Assembly: GCF_050947335.1 (NCBI RefSeq)
Contig: NC_134993.1
Location: 17,112,001 to 17,176,000, forward strand
DNA length: 64,000 nt
Direction of reading: 5' to 3'
From: Megachile rotundata
Taxonomy: Eukaryota; Arthropoda; Insecta; Hymenoptera; Megachilidae
Made by a program: the position numbers and the translations under genes
Shown: positions 23,343 to 36,100 of the stretch, piece by piece
How the letters are laid out: every line of letters starts with the position of its first letter
Position numbering within the stretch: the stretch's first letter is position 1
The notes under the pieces: generated by a model
What the model saw: only the letters and a program-made list of their open reading frames with translations
What the model was told of the DNA's origin: nothing
Database searches by the model: none

Positions 23343-24118
23343 ATGGTCGATTTAGGGGGATACATTATCATACTGATCAACCACAATGACAAGATCAAAC
23401 TGTACGGTGAGCATCGATTGCATCGTCGAGAAACAAGCGCTTCGTTCGTCTCTGCAAAGCGAGAAACTCTTCTTTTTCTCTTTAATTAGTACTGGCCTAT
23501 ATCGCTTAAGGACTGTCGGAATAGTCGGTTATTAAGCACGTACGCGTTTAAACGCGAGAACCTTTTATTCAGCTTTCTATTAGTTTTTCATTTAGAGAAC
23601 GACATTACGTCGCGGATCGTCTGTTTCGTGCAGCCTCTATCCACTGTCCGATCAAACGTCTTTTCTCTACTTGAACGTTTACGTTGATCGCGCTCTCTCG
23701 TTGTACCGTATTTCGGTTTCGCGCGGCGCGGCACGGCGCGGCACGGCGCAGCGATTTAAATTATTAGAAAGAAAAAGTGTTGTCTACTAATTAGAATCGG
23801 TATCGAATATGCCACAGGTTCACCGGCCGACAACGCGGACACGTTGGAAGTGGCCGATGAAATTTTACAAGTCAATGGTAGTACGTTGGAAAATGCCAGC
23901 CAATCCGAAGTCATTCAATACATATATCAGGTACGCGAAAGATTTCTTAATTTAATCTTTAATAAAATTTCTTCAAAATATTTATGATCATTTTGAAGAA
24001 TATGGGTCGGCAAATGATCGAGAGAGGTCGATCGATTAATCGTTTTTTTTTCTGTCTCAGTGCATCGAATCGCGAACGATATGTCTGCGAGTACGAAGGA
24101 GAAGCGGAAACAAGATGG
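23343..24118 (+). CDS. sdt: stardust N-terminal PDZ-like exons
   Basis: Three exons (23343-23406, 23818-23930, 24061-24118) encode 78 residues plus one base. After a hydrophobic start (MVDLGGYIIILINHNDKIKL) comes GSPADNADTLEVADEILQVN, then a helix SEVIQYIYQ and a strand TICLRVRRRSG. This matches the second half of a PDZ fold (GxPA..G.L..GDEIL.VNG, alpha-B, last strand). The first strands with the carboxylate-binding loop are not obvious, so either the fold is incomplete or an upstream exon is missing. The phase-1 donor GGTGAGT at 24119 matches the acceptor at 28124. Confidence 0.7.
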
Positions 24119-27100
24119 GTGAGTATCCTTTGAAACTGTCGTATTCTGTACGTTTTATCGTCGAAATAATTCGAAATAAGAAATTACGCGGTTAAATTCG
24201 AATGGTAAGGGCTGTCGGTGAAACTGTCGCATACTAGGTCAGAAGATTGGGAACGCCGCGACTCGATCGCTATCGAATTTCGATATAATTTTCGATAGTT
24301 AACCGTTCGACTACGTCGTACGAGCGATTCCGTCGAAATATCCGTTCGATTTGGAGGTGGCGCAAAATAGCGATCGACGATAGCGAATCGTTTGGAAGTT
24401 CGAAGATGGTTGTTCAGAATTGAAAGCGTGTACGGTCGCGCGAACGATCGGCCGATTTCGTGTTTCCTCGTGCGGTTCCGGCGTTCGCCAGGTAAACGTC
24501 GTTCAGGTGGTCGGTCGTGTGTACCAGTCACGATAGAAGGGGGAAATGGGAAACAGCGGAGAGAACTCGGCGAGAGGCGAACAGCGCATTCGAACCGAGC
24601 GAATCTAACCTTCGAATGTGTCCGCTGTCAGCTAGTACGGAACCGTGGCATTCCGCGCACTCTTACCATCCTCCTAACCTCTTGGGTTTTCCGCGTGGTT
24701 GCCAGTGTAATTCCGCAGGACGTTGCGCTTAACCAGGAAATATCATTGGCGGGAGTGCGTGTAAGTGCGTGGTCGAGCGTTGCGCGTTCGTGGCCGTTTC
24801 CGTGTCTCCTCTCTGTCAACGAGTACGCGCGGTCGTTTTACCGGTCGGGAAGAACCGGGACGACGAGCCAGATGGCAGCTGGGTGCGTCGACGAATCTTG
24901 TAGGATCCGGAGGATGCGAGATTATCCGAGTCCCGAATCGTTCGACGATCTCTAGCCATGTACCGTTAATCGTCGATCGCGGTCGAGGAGTCGTCGTCGA
25001 TACGCAAGGTGATTGCTTCTCTTTTCTCTTCTTTCCGCCGTATTTCTTATATTTCCTTCAGTGCCGTGTGTTGCTTTTTAAGGCCACGTCTCGTTCGTCC
25101 TCCGCGCTCGACTGTTGCGCAATCAACGTTTGTTCCCCCGCTGTTTATACGGGCCCGTATCTTCAACGAACGAGAGAAATGCGTTTTCGTAAAGTCGCCG
25201 TGTTCGTCGCGTTCGCCGCAAGAGAGGAGGCGAGCGGCGGTCGGCAATGTGTCATCGTTACGTGACACGTTAACGGCAATCTTTCTGTCCGCGCAAACGG
25301 AGACGAGGAATCCGTCGCGATTGCAGTTTCCGAGCAGCGTCGCTATCGGTGTCGGATTAGAATCGTTGCCGACTGGTTCGCGGGGACAAAGGTTCGTGAG
25401 CGACTGAATATCGTTCGACAGACTCTCGAGCTACGTTCGAAACGAGTTTCGCGTTCGCATCGGCGAGGAAAAGGAATCGAGGTGTGTTCTTTTTTCGTTT
25501 CTTCTCCCCTCTCTTCCTTTCTCTTTTGCGTGTCTCTCGTGTCTCTCGTGTCTCGAAGTGGCAATAAAACGAGAAAAGTTGCGCCGAATCGATAATCGAT
25601 TTATTTTATTCGATTATTCGATGGTCGTCGAGCACCGTTATACACCTGATCTGTCATTTATCGAGCGCGTTACGCACGAAGCCAGGAGGGATTACGTATC
25701 GAAGATTTACGAAACTATCTTGTTTCTCGATTTTGCGATTCGTAGGTTCGCGTTAGAAACCGCGCGTCGAAGTTGATCGAAATCGGTAATTGTTTAAACG
25801 TTAATACGGTTCTCTTTCGATCGTTATTATTCGTTGTCGCGTAACGAAATTGACGATCGTCGAGTGGTAGCGTGCTCTTTCGTTTCACCGGTAATTAACC
25901 GGCTCTTTCTAAAGCGAATAACCTTTAATGGTCGAGGAACTCGAAGAGAGGGTGAAAAAGTGCGCGCGTTAATAGCGGGGGAGGTCTGGTAAAAGTGTAT
26001 CGAATCGAAATTGAATCGGGAACGGGAGAATTTCTGTTGTGCTCGAAATCGATAACCGGATCGATACACTTTCGTTCGTAACGTATCTACCCGTCGAGCG
26101 ATAGTTAAACGAGATAAAAACTACGTCTGAAAATACTGTCGCGGAATCGATAGAATCTGATAGGGAATAGAAGACGTCGGATATAAGTTTGGTCCGAGAT
26201 ATAAGCCGTGATACTGTTTCGGTAGCGAGTAAGAATCGAAAGGCAAGGAAGGAAGCCGGAAATGGTCGGCGAACGGTTAATCGAGTCTGGATCGCGAATT
26301 CGTTGCTTCCGAGGAACAGGGAAGAGTTGCACGCGTTACGAGCACGGGACAATTACTGGATGCCGTGGCGAGTGAAACGGTTAGAAGAAACGTAGGAAGG
26401 AAGCGAAAAAGAAAAAAAAAAGTAACTTGTGGAAAGGAGAGGAGAGTGGCGTGTACCGGTCGTCGTGGAAGGTATAAGAGGGTCGCGCGAGAGCGTGTGT
26501 AGGAGTTGAACGCGGGCGTAAATGCACGGCGAAGGGCGAGAGAGGAGAAAATAGATCGCTGGAAAATATATTTATGCTTGGCTCGTTTGATTATCAGGTC
26601 ATCCTATGATACGAATTTCCCTTGGTATTTTTAGAAGACTCGCTTTTACTGTGCGCTACAAATACGCGATCAATGAAGCAATTAAATCTCTCGGTTTTAG
26701 CTTTTTAAATCTCTCGGATACGTACGTAAGGTGACGTCCGATCTCCAGTTATTTCCATAACTTTGATATCGCGATTCGATTCTACGATATTCTGCGATAT
26801 TCTGCGATATTCAATGTCGAGTGGTAGTCGCTTTATCGTCCCATTTTTAAACGTTCGTCGGTGAAAGACATTGGTTTTTTCTTCTTTTTAAACGTTAAAT
26901 CCAATTCGTCGTGACGCAGGGAAAAGAGAACTTTTAACGAAACATTTGAAATCGTTCGAAATCGCGTAGAGGCGCGATTTAATAACTACGGAGAATTCCT
27001 GAAATACTTTGTTCGAGGCTGATGGTAGCGCTTCCTCGTTAGAGCGTGAAAGCAAATTCGATTAACGAGATGACCACTTTCCTTTACTCGCTGCGGAGTA

Positions 27101-30100
27101 AATTCGATCGACGCTTCTCGATAAGATCTCGAACCGTTAAGAGTGGAAAACGCGTCCTCTAAATTGCCGTGGCCGTGGTCGAATAATTTCGAACGCTTTA
27201 CGACACTTTACGACACGATCAAAGGATCTTTGGTAGGAAGGAACGATACCGAAAAAGTAATCGCGCGTTCGACTTGGTTCGATACTCTAGTCTAGGTTGG
27301 CAGGCAACTTTCGAAGACGCTACCGCGTTCGGACAATTAGCATTGGCGTAAAAGTGCGTTGAACCCTCTCTCTGTCTCTGTTCATTTTCACCAGCCATAC
27401 CAAAACGGTGGAACGTTTCCAAATATAAACCCCGTAGTTGCTAGCAGCGCCGATGCTACTCGTTCCTGTCCCTGCTCGTACAGTTTATTTTCTATGGTCT
27501 GGCGACACGTGTGCGAGACGTCGTTCTTCGTTTCTCGCCGATTTTCCTCGCTTTTCACCCGCTTATTAACTTTGTTCGCCGTTTAGCCGTTTATCGAGTT
27601 CGCGAGTTCCTTTGTTCGCGGACCATGAAGAGAAGGAAGTAGAAGAATAGCTGAAAGAGAGGATAGCACGAAGATGTCGAGGTTCTTCCGTAGGATGCTT
27701 CTCTGCGGGTGTTTGTCCCGGCCCGGAATCGACGGACGAAGGTTCGTCGTCGACGAATCCGTCGTCGACGATGCTTCCAAGTCGATCGAGTTCCCGGCGG
27801 ACGAAGGCGAACCCGAACGCGATATCGCGAAATACTTTGATTTGGCCAGCATCAAGTTTATAGACGACGAGGAGCCCGATGACGAGGATCTAGCAAATGG
27901 TATAGTCGCGCGTGCAGATATAGCGAGGCCGTCAATTTTCCAGTTAAATGCTGCACTTTTATGTTTTTATACGTTATCTTCGAGATAACTTTCTCTATAT
28001 GTATATGTATCAATTACAAGAATATACATACGTATACCCGCAACCTTGTAACTCGAATTGTTCTCGACGCGAATAACGACGTTAACGGCGAACATCGATT
28101 AATCGTTTGTAAAATTGTTGACAGTAGAACTGGACGGTTTCAACGCTGGTCGGGTGCGAGAAGCTTGGGTCATCGCCGTCGAAAGGTAATCGTTTCTTTT
28201 ATTGTTTAGTCGGGTATTTGGAGAAAATTTCGATATAATTAAAAGAAAAAAAAATGTATTTCGATGACAGACGAGCAAAAGAAAGGCTGCAGAGACTGGC
28301 ATCCCACTGGAGGATTCAACCGCGCGATATTCAAGCGATTTTGCACCAGCAGGTAAGATTCTCGGAGCTTACGTTCGATCAACAGGTTAATCGATTCGCG
28401 AACAACTCGCGTCGAACGACGTTGTCTCTAAACGGTGTTCGATAACGAGATAAACTGCGATCTCACGGTTCCATTGTATTCGAACGAACGAACGAACGAA
28501 CGGAGTTTCTATTCCGGCGACGTCCGACCGTGATCCATCGAACATTCCTATCGGAAGACTAACCGCGAATTCATAACGCGTTTCCAAACAGCGATCCGCT
28601 CGCTCTCTCGCTCGTTCAACGGAACAATGATTCGCGAATTAATCGATCAGGGAAGAAGCTCGACACGGAGCTTGCTTATGACATATGAAATGCAAAGTAA
28701 ACCGAGACGACGAGCGGCCTTGGACAAAGCTCGATCCTCTCACGGATCGCGCTCGAACCAACTGGTTAATTACACGGTTAACCGGTTACCGATTCGTCTC
28801 GCTTCGACCTACGATCTTTTTATCTCGATGGCGTCACCGAATCGCGAATAGCTTAATCTTCTTTTCCAGCTAAATCTTCCGAGAACTTTCGGTATGGTCG
28901 GCTTGGTGTTACTATTTGCAATCAGTCCCGGTTCGTAAGACGAACGGGCGTTCGTTTCCCGATACATCCTGCAAAGAAATTTCAAGCTGTCGAACGAAAT
29001 TGAACGTCGTCCGTTGATCGAGCGCAACCGTACCGCGAAAGAAGCTTAATCGCAGCTCGCGTGCCACCGTTCCCGCGTATATTCCACAGGTTGTGTCCCA
29101 AAAGCGTTGCCAGTATTTTCTCTTTCTCTTTCCGTATTTCTTTTTTTCTTCTCTTTGTCCGTTTTTCCTGGCACGATCGCGCGTGTGCGTGCGCGAGTGC
29201 GTGTGTGTGTCAGGAAAAGGAGGGAAGGAAGGAAGGGAAAAAGAGCATCGATCGAAGAGTCGCGTCGGGTAAGCCTTTGTTTCCGCGTGGTAGCCGGCTG
29301 GTGGGGTGCGGGGGTGGTGACCGACAGGTAAAACTCAGCTGATTGTTTGGTATCGCGTGTATTTTTCTTTGCGCGCGTGTATATGTGCAGATCAACGAGG
29401 CGGTCGCGTCCACGAGCGGGGACAGCGCGGGCAAAAATGTGACAGGCAACCAAATAACCGTGACGCTCGCCGACAAGTAAGTGCCATTCAGTTCTTGCCG
29501 CTTTTATCTTCGATTCGCGATTCCGTAAATTTGAAATAGCCGCTGTTAAACGGGTGCTACGGGTCCTCTGCGATGTCTTACACACAGAATCGACTAGCTT
29601 AGACGACCAACTTCTGTATGTACGTTACTGGAATTTTCATGATCATCTCGAGGCTCGTATCACCTTTAAGACTTAAAGGTCAGGGTTAATTATAATAATT
29701 GAGAAGAAGGGGAGGCGTAGATATCGTAACGGTTCGAATGCTATTCTATTTCCATTTTCTACGTCCTTTATTTCCGCCTTTCTGCTCGTTATGCGTTCAC
29801 CGTCTCGCTTACGCTGCCGTGGATAATTTGACTGGTTCGCGTTCTTAAACGGTTTCGATTTTCTAGAATGGAAAAATGCACGACTCGCAGTTTATCGGCA
29901 CGAGTAGAAACGCGTGAATTCGCGATAGAACCGATGGGAAGTACAATTACAGGCCGGATGCGAGAAATTGCGATCGGCGTGATTGATATCCCATTGCGAT
30001 GCAACCGCGCATACCGTGTTGTTTTTGTTTCGAATGGCATTCGCGTGTCATAACTAGCTATTGATTCTCCGCTATACGAATCTATGCGAATCTATACGAA

Positions 30101-33100
30101 TCTATACGAATCTATACGAATCTATACGAATCTATGCGATTCGCCGCTTTCCATTAGCGTTCCTCTAGATAGTTTTCTTACCGAAAATACACATAGAACG
30201 AAGCAAACGAATCGTTACACGTTAGAAACGTTTACGTCTAATAAACATTAGGAAGTAATTCGACTGAATGTTTGCTAAATGATATGTATAACATTTTCGG
30301 AACGTCGTTTCAGAGAACCAAGCTCGAACTCGTTCAGCACGAAGCTGAGCAACGGCACGATACCAAAGGGCTTAGGAAAGGACTCGAAGGACACCAAAGA
30401 AGGAAAAGAGGCGGCGGAGAAACAGCAGAGCTGTCCCGAGGAGACGAACCTTTTGGTCTGTCGAATTTTTCTTGGAAACGCTTTTAGTAAATTTCTTTTT
30501 ACCGGGACGAAGAATGCAACGTCGAGCCGTATCGACGATTCGATATCCTTGAAATCCGACCGGTGCGGTGGTTCGCCTCTGTCTTCGTACCTTCCACCGG
30601 CAACAAATGATTTCTCCTTCTCTCGATGCTTATGTAAACGCGCTGCGCGTGCTCGAGCAAGTGCGAAGTAAACGTTTCCCGGAATTCGAATTCGAATTCG
30701 TTCCTGCATAAATTAATTGCAAAGGATACCTCTGCTCGCGAACAAAAGCGATTAACTTTCGGATTCGCGGCCCGTCTCATTTTCCTTTATTCGATTCGAG
30801 GCGACGCTGCGTTGTCAAAATTCCTAGTAGATAGTCGTATCCGGATTAATAGTAGAATAAAACTACTATTAGTTTTATTTCGTATATTCGAGGATGATTC
30901 GCGTTCGCAGATACCGGTGCAAAGCGGAAGAACCGGGGAACGACGCGCCAGCAGTCCCTTCCAAAATGGCCAGACAGAAGTTCTGATCGGAGAACCGGAG
31001 GGCGGCCCAAGGTCGCCGCGAGGATCCACCTCTTCGGCGGTGAACGACGCCAATTTCCTCAACACACCGGATGAGCGCGACGATCAGAAGCCCATTTGCA
31101 GGTGAGTAACGAAACGCGACAACGATGCATGCTCGTTTTCCTCTGTCGCAAGCGCGCGTTGCGTCACGCTCCTCGAAGAATGTTCGCGCCGATTACATTA
31201 TACTTCGCTTCGAATATATGGTACATGTCCGCAAAGGTATGCATACACGTACACACTTATATGTATATTTAAATAATTTATTTATTCGATATACATAACG
31301 ATTTTCTATACGCGTAGACGAATCGTAAGTAGTATATTCTACATATTACACGTGGTATATTATGCGTATATTACATGTACCGATGTGCAAAAGTACATAT
31401 AGGAAAAATGAAACGTCCTAAAGATCGTAGGCGTAGCTCTCCGCGAGTTGTCCGCAGAGTGCAGCTGCAGCCTGCCGATGCAAAACGAACTCCGCAGGTG
31501 ACTGTCAGATGTCGCGATGCACGCGGTACACGATTCCCCGTTACCAGGGATCTCCGTTATCGAGGAGTTTCAGCAGCTAGACGAACTCGACCTACCGTTG
31601 TCCATTGAAAGCTTCTCTTCGAAAACTATTAGGAATTCTCTACGCGCGAGCTCCGTATGCACGGAGACCGTCCACGGTTTCAGACGGCTTCCACAATTTT
31701 CGTTGCTAGTTGTTCGCTCAACTAGCTTCGAAAAAGCTTCGAAAAAGCTTCGAAAAAGAAACAGATTAATTCGTAGAATTAAGGCCACTCGGTTCGGAAT
31801 GTAGCCTCTCTAGGGTTCAGTTTCGAGACTTCCTACTGGAATCTCCGACGACGTGGCTCGAGTTGTCGAGCTGGATAAAGCGGCCCTCTCTACCTAGTCA
31901 CTTGGCCGGTATTTCACGCTCGTGACACACCCACCTGGTTAGGTTGGTGTTAGTGCAACCTAAACAATGCGTTTTCCAGTCCTCGCGATGCACCGCCTCG
32001 CTCTCGGCCAGCGTTTCCCAACCTCTTCACCCTGAACATCAGCTGATTTCGTAAAAGTTCATCGGCATTGTTCGATTCCTCCGATTCCGTTCGGTTTAAT
32101 GGACTTTCTACCACTCTTGATATCGTTAGCTTCTTTTCGTATAGAGCACGAAAACTCCAACCATATTTGATCGCGCGAGAATGTCTCGAAAGGTTCGGAA
32201 CGTTTCAAGATAATTGCTCGAAATGGCTAAAAGAGGTAGGAATTTGAGAACGTTGCGGAGGAATTTCGAGCGACACTATGAACAAGAGAGGAAAGCGATA
32301 CTGGTCCGGACGGCATTCGAGCACGCGAGATTGGGAAACGCTGTCGTCTCGGATACGGATTCCTCCCTTCTTCGTACCTTTTCCGAGTCTTCGTCTACCG
32401 GTCGCTCGAACGCTCGAACGCTCGAACGCTCGACAGAGACAAATGGCGAGCATGTAAAGTCGAGAAGAGACCGAGAGGTGTGCAGAGGCGGTCGAACAGC
32501 CTCCACGAGTTCGTCGATTCTCCTCGCAGAATTTTTTTTCCGCGCGAAATTCGCTTCTACATCACCGACACGCGTTATCCGCCTTTCGAGAGTAATTACG
32601 TCTGAAATTATGCACAGTTTGAAAGTATTCGAAAGTCGTATCTTTATAACGCGTGCACCCGCGTGCGTGCACCGTCCGTTCATTCCATACAGCGATAATT
32701 GTTCGTTATCGTTGTTAATCGCGAATTCGATGAAATTCCTTCGGGGAAACAATCTAGCGGGGGAGAAAGAAGATTACTGTCTGGCTATTCGTGGAGGGGA
32801 GGTAGAGGAACGTACAGGTGCGAATGAATGCATCCATTGAGACAGGAGCGACTTCTACAAGGGTGCACAGCTTGAATGGCTAGAAAACGAGAGCTTTTTC
32901 AATTTCTGGATAAACGACGCCTACCCGAGGTCATCTCGAAACTAGGCTGTTGGATCGCAATTATTTCTTTCCTTTTCTTTTTCTTCTTCTTTCCTCGTTG
33001 TTTCCTCGATTAAACCCATCGATACCTTCCCCTACTCGAAAGGACGTTCGCCTTTTCTCCTTCGACGACTTGGACATTTTTCTAATCGGTCGAAAACCGA

Positions 33101-36100
33101 GTCGAATCTACGTTCTCTACGTCTCGAACAACGGTATTTCTACATTGATTTTATTTGATTTTTACGTTAGCGCGGTGTAGTATGAAATTGATCGACGTAG
33201 AAATTTCTCGAATCGATACCTGTTGGAAAAAACAAAAAGACTTTGTCGGTGATAAGCGGTCCGTGACCGAGTCTCTGCAATAATTGGTGGTCCGGTATTC
33301 GTTATCCGATTTCGAGTCACGGATATCGATTCGCGCTGACGAAATCGATATTGGGCCGACATCCTCCGTGTTCACGCTCGCACGCGTCCCCCCGCAGTCT
33401 CGTAACATTTTTTCACGTCGTCGCCTGGAGCGGATTTGCATTCGATGACGCTGCTCGAGGACACGCTCGTTCGCTGCGATTTAAACGTATATGTTAGAAG
33501 GTTAACCTTATACGTCGAAAACATTGCGTCGTAATAGCTGCTCTTATCGTTTTTCCGGCCGTATTTCGTAAGAAATTCTTGACGATATCGAGAAACACCT
33601 ACACTTTATGTCTTTCAGATGTCACTCGTCTTCTTCGTCGAACAAACGAGCCGCGACAATCGCGCGAATCGATCGAACGAATCGAGCGAAAAGAAACGCG
33701 TTCGAAAAGATGGCGAGATGCATCTTTCTAACGCGGAGTTGCAACGGTCGAGGTCCGGTTCCCGTGGTCGCTAACGTTTCGTGCAGGCTCACCGTGACAC
33801 AAGCCTATGGAATACCGATTGCTCACTCTCCCATGGCGTTTCCTGTTCCGACCACACGTATCTCCCTTTCGAAACGAAACGAAACGAAACGAAACGAAAC
33901 GAAACGAAACGCAACGCGTAATACGGGAATACTTGGTTGCATCGCGTTGCGTGGCGTCGTCGCCTCGTACGCTTCGTTCTGGCAGCTTGTTAACTTTATA
34001 AAATCTCACGAGAGAAAAGAATGCTTCTCGATAGCGAGAGATAAAGTGGATAGAGGACTACTAGGATTTTGCCGTAATTTCGAGAGCTGGAACTCGTCGA
34101 GTAAACTGGATGAAACGGATTTCTAATCCCGCCTCGTCGGAACGGCCGAGAAGAGGATGGTAATTAACTTTGAAGGGAAGAAACACGCGAAACCACTCGA
34201 TTCGGAGTTTCAAAGTTGCTGGATATAGAGAGCGCCGCTTTAACGGTTCAAACCACTTTCCTCGAGCCCGCCAAGAGCGCACTGAACGAGCACTCGACGC
34301 GCACTCTCGAGCCCCGCCACTTGCATGTATCACGGTGCTGGCTGCTTCTCGTGCGCATCATAATATGCACGGTACCTAGCTTCGAACGTTTAGCTGGAAA
34401 TATTCGGTCGAAGAAAAAAATACTTCCTTTCGATCGTAATCGGTTAGGCCCGAATTAGAGTTGAACCGGTGAAAGTACGCCCTTGGGCCAGCCGTCTAAT
34501 CGGCGAAGAATGACAAGTACGAAAGTATGTAATGGCTGGTGACGTCACTGCCTCGGGGTACGAGTCGTTCAGGTTTCAATTATAAACGAGACTCGTGGAA
34601 ATTGCGCATTGTTTTTGAGCCGTGGCTATTACGCGATCCACCTCAGAGAAGATAAGGGCTAATGGATTTATCGATTAGAGGTAGCTCGCAGAGACACGAA
34701 ACAATTAGTTAATACGTAGCAGTTAGGTCGAAGAAGAAAGCAGGAGTGTTCGGTTTCGAAAGGACTCGTACACGTAACGCCTGAAACCGTTAAAATCGAT
34801 GTTTTTATTGGCCGTTCGATTCGCAGGATGGCACGTTTATCGTAGCGCAGTATTCGAAAAAAGAGGAATCGAACGAGTAAATAAAGCGGCGACGAACGGG
34901 AAGAAGGACGGATCGCGAGACAGGATCGAATAATGGAACGTTGACAGAGAGGCTGTCGTTAATCAAACCGATTAATCGAATGTCGTCCACGAACGCTGGA
35001 TGAATATCCAGCGCGTGGAAAACGGTGCTTAAATACCCCCTGTTGCCCCGCCCGATACTTTCCAATGTTCGACTATAATGAGCCGCAACAACGCCGCTGC
35101 ACCTGGGAAATGGAGCATTTTATCGATGTTTTCTCTTCTCTCCTTTTACCCCTCGAGAATCAGCTATTTAGACTATCGCGGGCTCAAGGTTGACGTCGCG
35201 TATCGATGAAAAAAGAGAAACACGCAATTATGTTTCGGTGGAAAGTGGATCGATACTCTCGATAATCCTAATATTAACCCTTTATCTCGTCGTTCCTTAG
35301 TTTCGATTAGTTGGCCAAATAATTGTCTAACTAGGAAATAGCGAAACCGTCGAGAGAAGAACGCTAAAGAATCGAAGCAACTTCTAATATATGTATACAT
35401 ATAAGGGTATATTAGAAGTAATTATTGCAGCGTACGGTCGATCGTCGTTCGGATCGGAAGAAATCGCGTAAGAAAAGAAATAGGTCGAGCTCGTTCGAGA
35501 CCTTCTTTTTTCTTCTTTCTCATTCGTTTCGCGTGAATTGCAACGAACGTAATCGTTCGTCTTACGCTCGGATGCCGTTCACGTTCGTATGAGAGCCACT
35601 GACCTATTGTCAAGGTCGAAATGACCAGGCTAATTGATAGTTCATTAGAGTGAATCGTAGTCGCGATTTCACCCCGCGAGTTCTCTTTTCATCCGTAAAA
35701 GAGGCCCTTTCGACCCTTTCGAAAATAATACTCGAAAACAAGAACCGCGATTTCAAAATTACTCGACCATCGTGTTTTTCGCTCGATGCTCCTTCGAATC
35801 TTTTGCTCCGAAACTCGGGGCTTAAATAATACCGCTGTCGAGAAGAAAAACAACTGGCCGATTCTGCATAATGGGTTAGGAGTATTCGAATTCGATAAGC
35901 GAATAAATGAAAAATCGGAGAAGGATTTCCGTTGCTCGTAGATCCATAGATCGTCCCCGAGGTGAGCAGGCATGCGAGTACGTGCAGGGACTACGATCGT
36001 AAAGGAATTCTCGCCGCGGATAGACGCTCGTGACGGCCGTTCGTTTCTCTTTCCGACGATTTTTATCGGCAATCCGGTCACGTTGGGCCTCGAATTACTA

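Noticed and set aside
24871..24901. ATG with a phase-1 donor (TT|GTAGGA), a possible further first exon of stardust
   Set aside because: The donor is weak and the peptide (MAAGCVDES) has no support; kept out of the exon list.
24392..24955. 187-codon frame in the first stardust intron
   Set aside because: GC-rich sequence with few stops by chance; amino-acid composition is Arg/Ser-rich on both strands, with no splice pattern making a protein-like product.
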